From assembly GCA_030156625.1 (NCBI GenBank), contig JASGMC010000007.1, positions 1-39,167 of the forward strand: a stretch of 39,167 nucleotides of DNA, in the 5' to 3' direction. Numbering within the stretch: the first letter of the stretch is position 1; each line of letters starts with the position of its first letter. Shown here in pieces: positions 15,469 through 23,899 of the stretch. A model generated the notes under the pieces. It was not told where the DNA came from. It saw nothing but the letters and a program-made list of their open reading frames with translations, and did not search any database. Source of the stretch: Methanoculleus sp. (lineage in GTDB: Archaea; Halobacteriota; Methanomicrobia; Methanomicrobiales; Methanoculleaceae). The translations under genes and the position numbers were made by a program.

Positions 15469-15543
15469 CGGGGATTGCATCCCGCTTCGCGGGGAGATAC
15501 AAAGAAGTAAAATACGCGGTACAGAGGTACTGGAAGATTCCAT

Positions 15544-16041
15544 ATGGAAAGTAGCCACCTAAAACCCCTCACCGTGAACGGAGCTGTCATCACCGTCTCT
15601 TCGACCCGGAAACCCGAGACCGACACCAGCGGAAAGGCGCTCGTGGATCTCCTCACCGCTGCCGGCATCGAGGTGACCCACTACGCCGTCATCCCCGACG
15701 ACCAGGAGCGGATCCGCTCCGAGGTCCGGGCGGCGCTTTCGCGCGCCAACTGCGTCATCGTCACCGGGGGCACCGGGCTCACCCCGGACGACGTGACCAT
15801 CGAGGCGGTCGCGCCGCTGCTCTCAAAGACCATCGACGGGTTCGGGGAACTCTTCCGCCTGAAGAGTTACGAGGAGATCGGGACCTCCGCAATCCTCTCG
15901 CGGGCGATCGCGGGCGTCGTCGACGGCCGGGCGATCTTCTGCATCCCGGGCTCGACGAAGGCGGTTACGCTCGCCGCCCGGGAGATCATCATCCCCGAGA
16001 TCCGGCACATCCTGACCCACGCCTCGGCGGGTCAGCGGTAG
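15544..16041 (+). CDS. moaB: MoaB/Mog-family molybdopterin adenylyltransferase
   Basis: 165 residues with the MoCF-binding fold. AVITVSSTRKPETDTSGKAL opens the domain. The substrate-binding CVIVTGGTGLTPDDVTIEAV is followed by GFGELFRLKSYEEIGTSAIL and the C-terminal FCIPGSTKAVTLAA. The enzyme adenylates molybdopterin before metal insertion; methanogens use the cofactor with W or Mo in formylmethanofuran and formate dehydrogenases. A TATA-like GTAAAATACG lies about 30 bases before the ATG. The 3' end overlaps the convergent cgi121 gene by 10 bases. Confidence 0.92.
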   Translation: MESSHLKPLTVNGAVITVSSTRKPETDTSGKALVDLLTAAGIEVTHYAVIPDDQERIRSEVRAALSRANCVIVTGGTGLTPDDVTIEAVAPLLSKTIDGFGELFRLKSYEEIGTSAILSRAIAGVVDGRAIFCIPGSTKAVTLAAREIIIPEIRHILTHASAGQR

Positions 16042-16559
16042 ACGTCGAGGAGCGCCACCCGCTCGAGGACCAGTTCGCGGAACCGGTCCTCCCCGACCAC
16101 TGCAATCTCTTCGGGGGTGATCCCGAAGAGGTCCGCGAGGCGCGCCCGTTTCTCGGGATCGATCTCCTCCTCCGGGTCGTCATCGGCGAACCGCACGAGA
16201 CCGGCAAGGCGGTCCCGGACGCCGGGCGCCGGGGGGCAGACGGCGACGTAAGAACGGTTTTCCCCCGGGTGAATCCCGAAGGACGAGGCCGTCTGACACT
16301 GCCGGGTTCCCGCAGCGTAGAGGAGCGCTTCCATCTCGATTGAGTTTGCGATCGCTTCACCGCTTTCCCACGACCGCCAGGCGTGCCGGAGCGCCGCCTC
16401 CACGTGGCCGCGCCCGGCGAGGCGGTCGGCGTCGAAGAGGATGATGTGGGTCCCGAACTCGTCGGCCGCCGCGCGGACCTTTCGGAGAAAGACGACGTTC
16501 TCATCGACCGTAAAGACCGCCCGGTAGATATCGCATGCTATCTCTGTCATTTCGTTCAC
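16032..16559 (-). CDS. cgi121: KEOPS complex subunit Cgi121
   Basis: 175 residues. The core [20 protein letters not shown], then [20 protein letters not shown] and [13 protein letters not shown] matches Cgi121. This small KEOPS subunit binds Bud32 and tRNA during synthesis of the universal t6A37 modification. The ATG at 16559 overlaps the hel308 stop as ATGA, which decides the start over the later MTEIACD. Linkage to hel308 is seen in other Euryarchaeota. Confidence 0.85.
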   Translation of the reverse strand: MNEMTEIACDIYRAVFTVDENVVFLRKVRAAADEFGTHIILFDADRLAGRGHVEAALRHAWRSWESGEAIANSIEMEALLYAAGTRQCQTASSFGIHPGENRSYVAVCPPAPGVRDRLAGLVRFADDDPEEEIDPEKRARLADLFGITPEEIAVVGEDRFRELVLERVALLDVYR

Positions 16560-18694
16560 CCGAACCGGGAAAGGGTCGACTGCTCCTCGCCGGCATTCCC
16601 GATCTCGTCCCGGGCACCATCGAGCTGCTCGAAGACCTGTGCGGCGATCCCCTGCCCGAGAACCTTCCCGACCTTCTCCGGCCCCGCTTCCCGGAGCGCC
16701 TCGATCGAGTCGATACCGTTGTTGAAGAGCCGGCGGGCCCGGACCCGGCCGATCCCCCGGATCCTGATGAGCGGCAGGAGCTCCTTCCTGATGCCGTGTT
16801 TGGTCCGGAGTTCCATCTCCTCGATGGGGGCCTTGAGGTGCGGGGCAAAGAGTCCGGCGAGTTGCCGGCTCGCGTGGACCAGCCAGGCCACGCTCTCCAC
16901 CATCCCGTAGACGTCGCCCGGGCCGACGCTGTAGCGCTCGCAGATCACGTCTTCGCCCACCTCATCGGCCCAGTCGGCGAGGAGGAGCGCGGTCTTGAGG
17001 CTCCGGTCGAACCCCTCGCCCGCGTCCCAGGGGATCTCCGTCCAGAGTTCGTCCCGGTGGTCGGCCAGGAACCGGTCGAGGGCGTACATGTCGTTTCTCC
17101 TGACATAGAGCGTCGGCATATCCGGTGTCGAGCAGAGGAGATGCAGAAGGCCGATATCGGTGTATTCTCTCCGGCCCGTCATCGCCGTCACGATCACCTC
17201 GGCGCTTCTCGGGTCGATGTAGAGCCGGGAGACGAGCGACCCGTACTCGGTGGCCTCGAGCCACTCCCCCACCTCGGTGATCATCTCGCTCTCGCGCAGG
17301 AACTCAAGCACCCGGTCGACCGCCCGCGAGAGCGCACGCGGGCTCTCGCCCTGGTGGGCGTAGAACGTCCCGTCCATGAACCCCAGGACCTCGCCGCGTT
17401 CGCGGGCGAAGTTGGTGGCGATGAGCGAGAGGATATGGGTGCAGAGGACCGCCTCGTCCGCGCACCGGCTCCGGACGTCTTCCGCCGGCGCCTCGATGTA
17501 GCAGTCGAAGAGCTCGTCGACCATCTCCTCTGACTTCGCGATCAGGACGGCCTCGCCGTAGGGGTCGAGACGCGGCCGTCCGGCCCGCCCGGCCATCTGC
17601 CGGTACTCCCGGACCGGGATCGGAACCATCCCCTCGCCGGCGTTGAACCGGAGGTAGTCGCGGACGATCACCCGCCGGGCGGGGAGGTTTAAGCCCGCCG
17701 CGAGCGTCGGGGTCGAGGCGATCGCCTTGATATGCCCCTCGCGGAACCCCGCTTCAACGATCCCTCGCTCCTCCCGCGCGAGCCCGGCGTGGTGGAACGC
17801 CGCTCCCTGCGCGACGCATGCGGCGAGGGTCTTTCCCATATCGGTCGCGGCGTTCGACCGGAGCTTATCGGCGTATCCGGCGAGGACCGGGTTTGCGAGT
17901 TTCAGCCCCGATGCGGCCCGTTTCGCAAACGCTTCGGCGTTCTTCCTCGAGCTGACGAAGACCAGGCACTGCCCCCCCTCCGCGACCGTGTCGAGGACGA
18001 GGTCCAGGTCCTCGTACTTGCTCCGGCGATCGACCTCCCGGGTGCCGTCGGCAAACTTGATGCACTCCTCGAAAAAGACCCCTTCCCGGAGGTCGACCGG
18101 CCGCCACTCGCTCTCGACGAGTTCGGCGTCCAGCCACCCGGCGAGATCGGCAGGGTTCCCGATGGTCGCCGAGAGGGCGATGATCTGCATATCCGGGTTC
18201 TTGTGCCGGAGTTTTGCGATCACCATCTCGAGCGTCGCTCCCCTTGAGGGGTCGTCGATCAGGTGCGCCTCATCGACGACGAGCAGGGTGATCTCCGAGA
18301 GCCACGGTGTCCGGTTCCGCAGGAGCGAGTCCACCTTCTCGCTTGTCGCGACGATGATGTCGTTCCTTCCCAGGTAGTCGTCCCGCCGGTCGAAGTCGCC
18401 GGTTGCGATCCCGACCCGGAGGCCTTTCCCCGAGAACTCCTCGAACTTCTCGCTCGCGAGCGCCCGCAGAGGAACGATGTAGAGGCACTTGCCGCCCCTC
18501 CCCACCTGGTGGTGCATCGCCATCTCGGCGACCAGGGTCTTGCCGCTCGCGGTCGGGATGGCGATCAGAAGGTTTTTCCCCAAAAAAAGGCCTGCTTCAA
18601 CGCAGGCGGCCTGCGGCGGGTAGAGTTCCGTGATCCCGCGGCCGATGTAGCCGGCCGCGAGTTCCGGCGGGACGGGGAGGTCGGCTATCTCCAT
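16556..18694 (-). CDS. hel308: Hel308 (Hjm) superfamily 2 DNA helicase
   Basis: 712 residues from the ATG at 18694; a GTG at 18700 is in frame but falls in the ribosome binding sequence GGGGTGTAC. Q motif region [13 protein letters not shown], motif [17 protein letters not shown], motif [14 protein letters not shown], motif [12 protein letters not shown], motif [20 protein letters not shown] and [20 protein letters not shown] winged helix, the ratchet domain and a C-terminal helix-hairpin-helix ([19 protein letters not shown]) follow. Hel308 unwinds lagging-strand forks and acts in recombination repair. Its start region overlaps an ORB element. Confidence 0.95.
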   Translation of the reverse strand: MEIADLPVPPELAAGYIGRGITELYPPQAACVEAGLFLGKNLLIAIPTASGKTLVAEMAMHHQVGRGGKCLYIVPLRALASEKFEEFSGKGLRVGIATGDFDRRDDYLGRNDIIVATSEKVDSLLRNRTPWLSEITLLVVDEAHLIDDPSRGATLEMVIAKLRHKNPDMQIIALSATIGNPADLAGWLDAELVESEWRPVDLREGVFFEECIKFADGTREVDRRSKYEDLDLVLDTVAEGGQCLVFVSSRKNAEAFAKRAASGLKLANPVLAGYADKLRSNAATDMGKTLAACVAQGAAFHHAGLAREERGIVEAGFREGHIKAIASTPTLAAGLNLPARRVIVRDYLRFNAGEGMVPIPVREYRQMAGRAGRPRLDPYGEAVLIAKSEEMVDELFDCYIEAPAEDVRSRCADEAVLCTHILSLIATNFARERGEVLGFMDGTFYAHQGESPRALSRAVDRVLEFLRESEMITEVGEWLEATEYGSLVSRLYIDPRSAEVIVTAMTGRREYTDIGLLHLLCSTPDMPTLYVRRNDMYALDRFLADHRDELWTEIPWDAGEGFDRSLKTALLLADWADEVGEDVICERYSVGPGDVYGMVESVAWLVHASRQLAGLFAPHLKAPIEEMELRTKHGIRKELLPLIRIRGIGRVRARRLFNNGIDSIEALREAGPEKVGKVLGQGIAAQVFEQLDGARDEIGNAGEEQSTLSRFG

Positions 18695-18699
18695 GTACA

Positions 18700-18720
18700 C
18701 CCCTTCGTTTCCACTGCAAG
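18700..18720 (-). promoter_or_regulatory. ORB-like element at the hel308 start
   Basis: CCCCTTCGTTTCCACTG followed by CAAG. The G-rich tail and half of the dyad match the boxes near orc1. On the minus strand the GGGGTG tail doubles as the ribosome binding site of hel308. Confidence 0.55.
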
Positions 18721-18776
18721 CCGTATATGCGGCGTATTGCCGTGGCCACGGGCAGGGTCGGTCCGTCCTCTCCCCA

Positions 18777-19319
18777 TCACGAGTAGTACTCCAGCATCGC
18801 CTGTTTGGCTTCCTTCTTCTTCCGATCGAGGAACCCGTAGACGTGCTCGTGGGGCACGCCCTGGATCAGCATCTCCACCGCTTTTCTCGCGGTCTCGGCC
18901 TGGTCCGGGAGGCCGATGATCGCGACGGTCTTGCCCTGGACCGAGATCTCCGTGCTGGTCATATCCTCGATCTGGGCGCGGGACGTCCCCGCCTTGCCGA
19001 TGATCCGGCCCCGGAGCCGCTCGAGCTGCCGTGTCGACCCCGAGAGGTCGGCGAGGTCGAGGATATCGAGCATCATGTCCTCGTCCTCGATGAGCCGGAA
19101 CGCACGCTCCGGCGAGAATCCGCGGTTGATTGCGGAGACGACGTTCGTCGCCGTCATGACGCCGACGGGGTCCTCCCCCTCGATCGTCACTATGCCCTCC
19201 TCGCTGTCGATCCGGAGGGTTATCCCGGTCTTTTCCTCGATCTCACGTTTCGTGGACCCGCTTTTGCCGATGATTACACCGATTCTCGCCGTTGAAACTT
19301 TTATCTCCTGTGTGGTCAT
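18777..19319 (-). CDS. KH-domain rRNA-processing protein (Pno1/Dim2-like)
   Basis: 180 residues with two KH domains: the first around [20 protein letters not shown], the second around [20 protein letters not shown]. Both carry the GxxG loop (GKSG, GKAG). The C-terminal [15 protein letters not shown] is typical of archaeal Pno1/Dim2 homologues, which bind the 3' end of pre-16S rRNA during small-subunit maturation. The rio1 gene is immediately upstream, matching a conserved archaeal pairing of two 40S/30S assembly factors. Confidence 0.9.
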   Translation of the reverse strand: MTTQEIKVSTARIGVIIGKSGSTKREIEEKTGITLRIDSEEGIVTIEGEDPVGVMTATNVVSAINRGFSPERAFRLIEDEDMMLDILDLADLSGSTRQLERLRGRIIGKAGTSRAQIEDMTSTEISVQGKTVAIIGLPDQAETARKAVEMLIQGVPHEHVYGFLDRKKKEAKQAMLEYYS

Positions 19320-19342
19320 GGTTGCATCTCTCCTCCCGGTGT

Positions 19343-20119
19343 TCAGGGCTCCCGGCGTCCGGTGCCGACGAGCGTCTTGATGATCTCCTGCTCGTCCTGC
19401 ACGTCGCAGTAGCGGGAGAAATATCGATTAAGGTTCTTTATATCCCGGATCAGAAACGCGGGCGCCCGCGGGTGATCCAGGGTGACCGCCTGCCCCATAT
19501 CGATCAGGTATGGTTTCTCGTGGTAGAGGATATTGTATTCGGAGAGGTCGGCGTGAACCAGGCGAGCCTCCCGGTAGAGCCGCTCCACGTAGCCGAGGAT
19601 CTCGCGGTATACCGCCCCGTAATCCTCGACCTCGGCGTTCCGGAGCTGGGGATACGGCACCTCGTCTTCGCCGAGGAACGTCATCAGGAGGATGTTTCGG
19701 TCGAACGCGAGAGGTTCGGGGGCCGGAATCGCCGCTTCGTGCGCCCGGGCCAGGTTGCTGAACTCCTTTTTGGTCCAGGCGAAGATAAGGCCCTTGCGCG
19801 TCCCCCGGACGCTCGAGAACCGGCGGTCCCCTGCGAGGTACTCGGTCATCGCCTTGAAGTTCGCGGTCTGGATGCGGTAGATCTTGATGGCGAGCCCCTG
19901 CCCGTCGCGCTCGCCGTAGAAGACGTTCGCCTCTTTCCCGGTGCTGATCGGCCCGCCGATGACCGTGATCAGTTTTTTCTGGACGAGCTTGTAGAGGGCG
20001 AGGAGGGTGACCTCGTCAAAGACGTCGTCCCGTACCTTCACCGTATCGGCGTCTTTTATCCTGACGCCCATCGCCTCGATCTTGCGGTCGAACCGCTCGT
20101 GCTCGTCTCTCTGACCCAC
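19343..20119 (-). CDS. rio1: Rio1-type serine protein kinase/ATPase
   Basis: 258 residues from GTG 20119, chosen because GGTGATC precedes it and tyrS ends 7 bases upstream. The ATP loop ISTGKEANVFYGERDGQGLA is followed by the catalytic Lys in IKIYRI. The catalytic loop is LVHADLSEYNILYH, and the metal-binding motif is YLIDMGQAV. These are the Rio1 versions, including STGKEA. Rio kinases act in late small-subunit ribosome maturation, working with Dim2/Pno1, whose homologue is the next gene. Confidence 0.93.
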   Translation of the reverse strand: MGQRDEHERFDRKIEAMGVRIKDADTVKVRDDVFDEVTLLALYKLVQKKLITVIGGPISTGKEANVFYGERDGQGLAIKIYRIQTANFKAMTEYLAGDRRFSSVRGTRKGLIFAWTKKEFSNLARAHEAAIPAPEPLAFDRNILLMTFLGEDEVPYPQLRNAEVEDYGAVYREILGYVERLYREARLVHADLSEYNILYHEKPYLIDMGQAVTLDHPRAPAFLIRDIKNLNRYFSRYCDVQDEQEIIKTLVGTGRREP

Positions 20120-20126
20120 GGCCGGA

Positions 20127-21074
20127 TCACCTGCTGCAGACGTAATCGTGTACGGGGGCGAGGATATCGATGAGGTGGGCTGCGGCGGCGTTCTTGAGGT
20201 CCAGCGGGTGAATCTCGCCCGCCGCGTAGGCGCGCTCGAGGTCTTCGTAGGCGGCGAACTCCCGGTCCCCGCCGAACTTCTCGGGCCGGCGGATGGCGAC
20301 CGCACCCGCCCGGGGGAAGACGTGGTAACGCAGGATCTCGAGCACCGGGTTGTTCTCGACCTCGGGCGGACAGAACGCCTTCTTCATCTTCTTTTTGATA
20401 TCCTCTTCGGAATCGGCGACCGATATGACGTTTCCGGCCGACGACGACATCTTCTTCCCGTCGAGGCCGTTGATGATCGGCGTATGGATGCAGACCGGCG
20501 CCGGATACCCGATCGAGGGGAGGTGTTCCCGTGCGAGCATGTGAATCTTTCGCTGGTCGATCCCGCCGACGGCGGCGTCCACCTCGAGGGTCGCGATATC
20601 GACCATCTGCATGATCGGGTAGATCATCTGGGAGACCGTCGGGTTCTCCATCTGCCGCCCGACCTCGTCCATGCTCCTCTTCGCCCGGTTGAGGGTGATC
20701 GCCTGGGAGAGTTCGAGAACGGCAAGCTCGTACTCCGGCGTGAGCTGCACTTCCGAGCCGAGGACGTAGTTTGCGCCACGGAGGCCGAGCCCCTCGAAAC
20801 AGCGGCGGTTATACTCGGCCGTCTCCCGGATCTCCTCCATGGTCCCCTTGCGGTTCAGGAACGCGTGGAGGTCGGCGATGAGCACCGTCACCTCGAACCC
20901 CGCCTCTTGCAGATCCATCAGCTTGTTCACCGTCACCATGTGGCCGAGGTGGATCTCCCCGCTCGGTTCGTAGCCGGTGTAGACCCGCCTGACCGGACGG
21001 TCGATGAGCGCACGCAGTTCCTCGTCGGTGACGACCTCTACGGTATTTCGCGTCACCAGTTCGTACGGATCCAT
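20127..21074 (-). CDS. tyrS: Tyrosyl-tRNA synthetase, archaeal type
   Basis: 315 residues, class I synthetase. TGYEPSGEIHLGHM contains the HIGH-type motif (HLGH), GLDGKKMSSSAGNVISV the KMSKS-type motif (KMSSS), and EYELAVLELSQAITLNRAKRS the tyrosine-pocket region. The length is that of archaeal/eukaryotic-core TyrRS without the bacterial C-terminal S4 domain. It charges tRNA-Tyr. It heads a run with rio1 and the KH gene on the minus strand. Confidence 0.94.
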   Translation of the reverse strand: MDPYELVTRNTVEVVTDEELRALIDRPVRRVYTGYEPSGEIHLGHMVTVNKLMDLQEAGFEVTVLIADLHAFLNRKGTMEEIRETAEYNRRCFEGLGLRGANYVLGSEVQLTPEYELAVLELSQAITLNRAKRSMDEVGRQMENPTVSQMIYPIMQMVDIATLEVDAAVGGIDQRKIHMLAREHLPSIGYPAPVCIHTPIINGLDGKKMSSSAGNVISVADSEEDIKKKMKKAFCPPEVENNPVLEILRYHVFPRAGAVAIRRPEKFGGDREFAAYEDLERAYAAGEIHPLDLKNAAAAHLIDILAPVHDYVCSR

Positions 21075-21138
21075 TGAAAAGAATGGGTTTGCCGGGGAGT
21101 TAATCCTTCTTCCTCCTCCGGCTCCCCTGCCCGGCCGT

Positions 21139-22164
21139 TCACCCTATGGCGACGAGACCGAGCGCTTCGTTGGTCATCCGGATGGACTCTTCCGGATCTT
21201 TCACGGTCCCCATCAGGGCGCGGATGCAATCGATGTTCTCGGGGATGACGTCGGCCTCCTGGTGGATCGCCTGGAAGCAGTAGAACTCCTTGCCGTTCAG
21301 GATCGAGACCGACTCCTCGAAGACCCCGTTCTCCCAGAGGTCCGTCCTCGGCCGGCCGAGGTCCTGGGTGTACTCACGGAGCTGGGCGTTGCTCTTGATC
21401 CCGGTGGCCTTGCGGACGAGGCCGATCCGGCTGTGGTCCTCAAAGATCTTCAGCACCTCCTCCCGGGTGGTCTCCTTCTTCAAGTCCATCTGGATCGTGT
21501 GCATGTGCATAAACGTCGTCGGGACGATCATCGCGAGGGTGACGATGTCGATCTGCGGGAGGACGGTCCTGACGTCGGGGCCGTGGTGGCTCGGGATCGT
21601 GGCCGGGTTGAGGACGATGGCGTCGATCGGTCCCCTTTTCACGTCGTCGGGATCCGCTCCGCGCCGGACCATCACCGCCCGGACCCGCGCGACGCCGAAG
21701 GCCTGGTCCAGGGCGTGGATGACCCGGACGAGCCCGGTGGAGTTGCACGAGACGACCCGGGCGAACTGCTTTCCTGCGGCCTCGTTGTAGTTCGCGTGGG
21801 CGTTGAAGGAGAACCCGGCGACCTCGTGATCCTCGCCGCCCTGGAAGATCGCCTTTTTGCCGAGTTTCTCGTAGATCGGCCGGTTCTTCTCCCCGACGCC
21901 GCCGGGGGTGGCGTCCACGATGATGTCGGCAGCCTTCAGCATAGCGTCGACGTCGCCGGCGACCTCGATGCCGGCCTTCTCGAACGCCGGCTTTTTACTG
22001 AGATCTGCAATGTAAAGGGGATACCCGCGCTCTTTTGCGATGTACGCCTCGGCGGAGACGCTGGTCTTTGAGACCCCTATCACTTCCATGTCGGGCTGTG
22101 CGGCGACCGCATCGGCGACTCGCTTACCGATGGTGCCGTACCCGTTGATCGCGACTTTGATCAT
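21139..22164 (-). CDS. gap: Type II glyceraldehyde-3-phosphate dehydrogenase
   Basis: 341 residues from ATG 22164 (MIKVAINGYGTIGKRVADAV). A TATA-like element 26 bases upstream predicts a leaderless transcript starting at this codon. Rossmann loop NGYGTIG, catalytic Cys in VVSCNSTGLVRVI, and HHGPDVRT are archaeal phosphorylating GAPDH features. It is unrelated in sequence to bacterial GapA beyond the fold. In methanogens it works mainly in gluconeogenesis, feeding the sugar phosphates that PdxS and glycogen synthesis use. Confidence 0.95.
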   Translation of the reverse strand: MIKVAINGYGTIGKRVADAVAAQPDMEVIGVSKTSVSAEAYIAKERGYPLYIADLSKKPAFEKAGIEVAGDVDAMLKAADIIVDATPGGVGEKNRPIYEKLGKKAIFQGGEDHEVAGFSFNAHANYNEAAGKQFARVVSCNSTGLVRVIHALDQAFGVARVRAVMVRRGADPDDVKRGPIDAIVLNPATIPSHHGPDVRTVLPQIDIVTLAMIVPTTFMHMHTIQMDLKKETTREEVLKIFEDHSRIGLVRKATGIKSNAQLREYTQDLGRPRTDLWENGVFEESVSILNGKEFYCFQAIHQEADVIPENIDCIRALMGTVKDPEESIRMTNEALGLVAIG

Positions 22165-22181
22165 GCATGTTGGAATACAGA

Positions 22182-22196
22182 ACAAAAATTAATAAA
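22182..22196 (-). promoter_or_regulatory. Putative TATA box for gap
   Basis: The minus strand reads CCTTTATTAATTTTT, centred about 26 bases before the gap ATG. The remaining gap to 22443 holds no recognisable gene. Its plus-strand open frame that joins the acetyltransferase lacks homology. Confidence 0.55.
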
Positions 22197-22409
22197 GGTT
22201 GCTGGTTTGGAAATAGCGGAGATATCAGGCGCTCTTATCGCCAAAAGGGATTCCGGAGTGCTCTTTATCCCCATCAGGCCGATTAAGTCGCGAAAGAGAG
22301 ACCTCAAGGTATTAATGGGTTCCTTCACGCAGGCAGCAAGCAGGGGAGAGGGGCTCCTGCCGGAGATCTTCTGGCCGCCTCCTCCTGCAGGACCGGAGAG
22401 TGCGGCAGG

Positions 22410-22417
22410 ATTTATAA
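22410..22417 (+). promoter_or_regulatory. Putative TATA box for the acetyltransferase pair
   Basis: ATTTATAA, about 31 bases before ATG 22444. Both GNAT genes would be expressed from it. Confidence 0.45.
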
Positions 22418-22443
22418 CCGGCCGGTGCCATGAGCATATATCC

Positions 22444-23028
22444 ATGGAGAACCAGCCCATCCTCGCAACCGGCCGCCTGCTCCTGCGGCCGTATACCCTT
22501 GCGGACGCCCGTGCGGTTCAGCGGCTCTGCGGAGACTACGCCGTTGCCGCGACGACTCTCCTCCCCCATCCGTACCCGGACGGCCTCGCCGAGGCATGGA
22601 TCGCCTCCCTCCGCGAGGGCATCGAGCGCGGCGACGCCGCAGCCTTCGCCGTCACGCTCGCCGGAGAGGGGACCCTCATCGGCGGTGTCCGCCTGCGGAT
22701 CGACCCGGCTCACGCCCGCGGGGAACTCGGGTTCTGGGTCGCGAAGCACTGCTGGGGCCGGGGGTATGCTACCGAGGCGGTCCGGGCGGTGATCGAGTAC
22801 GGGTTCTCCGTGCTCGGGCTGCACCGGGTCCATGCCATGCATTTCTCCCGCAACCCTGCATCCGGCCGGGTGATGGAAAAGTGCGGGATGATCCGCGAAG
22901 GCCGCTTCAGGGAACATGTCCGGAAGTGGGGCATCTATGAGGATGTCGATCTCTGGGGGGTCCTCCGGGACCCGTCCGTCCGCCCCGGGGTAGAGATCCC
23001 CTCTCCGCCGGTAAAGGCACCCCTATGA
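22444..23028 (+). CDS. GNAT acetyltransferase, RimJ/RimL type (copy 1)
   Basis: 194 residues. The GNAT_3/RimJ-RimL architecture is clear: ATGRLLLRPYTLADARAVQR at the start, the acetyl-CoA region GELGFWVAKHCWGRGYATEA, then FSVLGLHRVHAMHFSRNPAS and MEKCGMIREGRFREHVRKWG. Family members acetylate protein N-termini or small amines; the target here is unknown. ATG 22444 is preferred because homology starts there, although the frame is open upstream. A close tandem copy follows, overlapping by ATGA. Confidence 0.9.
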   Translation: MENQPILATGRLLLRPYTLADARAVQRLCGDYAVAATTLLPHPYPDGLAEAWIASLREGIERGDAAAFAVTLAGEGTLIGGVRLRIDPAHARGELGFWVAKHCWGRGYATEAVRAVIEYGFSVLGLHRVHAMHFSRNPASGRVMEKCGMIREGRFREHVRKWGIYEDVDLWGVLRDPSVRPGVEIPSPPVKAPL

Positions 23029-23612
23029 CCGGACAGCCCGCCCTCGTAACCGACCGCCTGCTCCTGCGGCCGTTCACCCTCGCAGATGCCCCGGAGGTGC
23101 AGCGGCTTGCCGGCGACTACGAGGTCGCGTCACATGCTCTCGGTATACCCTACCCCTACCCCGACGGAGCGGCTGAGAACTGGATTGCCACCCACCGCTC
23201 GGGGTTTGAGAAGGGGATGCACGTCGTCTACGCCGTCACCTGCCCGGAGGAGCAGGGTCCTGTCGGCGCAGTCGGGCTCGTGGAGGTGAATCGCCGTCAC
23301 GGGCGGGCGGAGCTCGGCTACTGGGTCGCGAGGCACTGCTGGGGCCGGGGGTATGCCACCGAGGCTGCCCGGGCGACGATCGAGTACGGGTTCTCCGTGC
23401 TCGGGCTGCACCGGATTTATGCCATGCATTTTTCCAGGAATCCGGCGTCGGGCCGGGTGATGGAGAAGTGCGGGATGGTGCACGAGGCGCATCTCCGGGA
23501 GCATGACCGGAAATGGGGCGTCTTTGAGGATGTCGACGTCTGGGGAGTTCTCCATGACGAGTGGCTGGAGCGGTGCACGGTCCCGGCGATCCGGGAGTGC
23601 CGGGTACACTGA
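23025..23612 (+). CDS. GNAT acetyltransferase, RimJ/RimL type (copy 2)
   Basis: 195 residues, a tandem paralogue of the preceding gene. TDRLLLRPFTLADAPEVQRL, ELGYWVARHCWGRGYATEAA and GLHRIYAMHFSRNPASGRVM match copy 1 almost word for word, and the DNA of the core is nearly identical for long stretches. The middle (residues 50-90) differs, pointing to a different acceptor. The 4-base overlap with copy 1 indicates coupled translation. The stop codon begins a perfect 16-bp palindrome. Confidence 0.9.
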   Translation: MTGQPALVTDRLLLRPFTLADAPEVQRLAGDYEVASHALGIPYPYPDGAAENWIATHRSGFEKGMHVVYAVTCPEEQGPVGAVGLVEVNRRHGRAELGYWVARHCWGRGYATEAARATIEYGFSVLGLHRIYAMHFSRNPASGRVMEKCGMVHEAHLREHDRKWGVFEDVDVWGVLHDEWLERCTVPAIRECRVH

Positions 23613-23625
23613 ACCGGCCGGTTCA
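23610..23625. repeat. 16-bp perfect palindrome at the GNAT stop codon
   Basis: TGAACCGGCCGGTTCA starts with the TGA stop of the second acetyltransferase. It could be an end-of-transcript hairpin or an operator for the promoter at 23653. No T run follows. Confidence 0.5.
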
Positions 23626-23652
23626 ACCCTCCCACTCCTGCCGTACGGGAAA

Positions 23653-23660
23653 TTTATTAA
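23653..23660 (+). promoter_or_regulatory. Putative TATA box for a candidate RNA gene
   Basis: TTTATTAA inside GGGAAATTTATTAAACC. Transcription would start near 23683, just before the first hairpin of the candidate RNA. Confidence 0.5.
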
Positions 23661-23682
23661 ACCCCGGCGCGACGGTGTAATG

Positions 23683-23830
23683 GGGAATGTGGACGGGGTT
23701 CGCCCCACCACTCTGTTACTGCCCCGCCAAAGGCATCCGCCCGTACTGAATCAGACCTCCGCCGGACAGAGAGTCGGGCAGTTGCCTCTGCGGCGTCGGG
23801 AACCTTACCTCCCGGCAAAGACGGCGTAAC
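23683..23830 (+). ncRNA. Candidate structured non-coding RNA (unknown family)
   Basis: A GC-rich intergenic transcript candidate behind its own TATA box. The elements seen by eye are as follows. A GGGG-TTCG-CCCC hairpin is extended by GTGG/CCAC (23689-23711). CTCTGT (23711) can pair with ACAGAG (23766). ACTGCCC (23718) can pair with GGGCAGT (23776). These last two interleave, so they would form a pseudoknot or alternative folds. A small GCAG/CTGC hairpin lies near 23780-23790. A terminal 7-bp stem joins GTCGGGA (23795) to TCCCGGC (23810). It does not look like RNase P RNA, SRP RNA or a tRNA. A 49-codon open frame (23680-23829) covers the same bases but resembles no protein. Confidence 0.45.
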
Positions 23831-23899
23831 CCCGGTGCCCGTCCCCACATCGGCCGCAAAACATATATCATCACGAAGCCCTTTCCGGTGCCGGTACCT

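Larger units (their letters stand above)
14645..15543. other. Probable replication origin region (899 bases, no genes)
   Basis: The gap between the divergent orc1 and moaB genes carries three ORB-like boxes. Two are in minus orientation (14724, 14839) and one is in plus orientation (15447), so they point in opposite directions across the interval. Between them are an AT-rich pocket (about 14925-14950, with TATATAATTTTATGG) and a long purine-rich tract with 21-bp imperfect repeats (15002-15120). No credible gene is visible. This is the arrangement expected of an archaeal oriC with a duplex-unwinding element. Confidence 0.8.

Noticed and set aside
22207-22443. 79-codon extension upstream of the first acetyltransferase
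   Set aside because: Contains the TATA-like element and no homology; the GNAT domain begins at ATG 22444.
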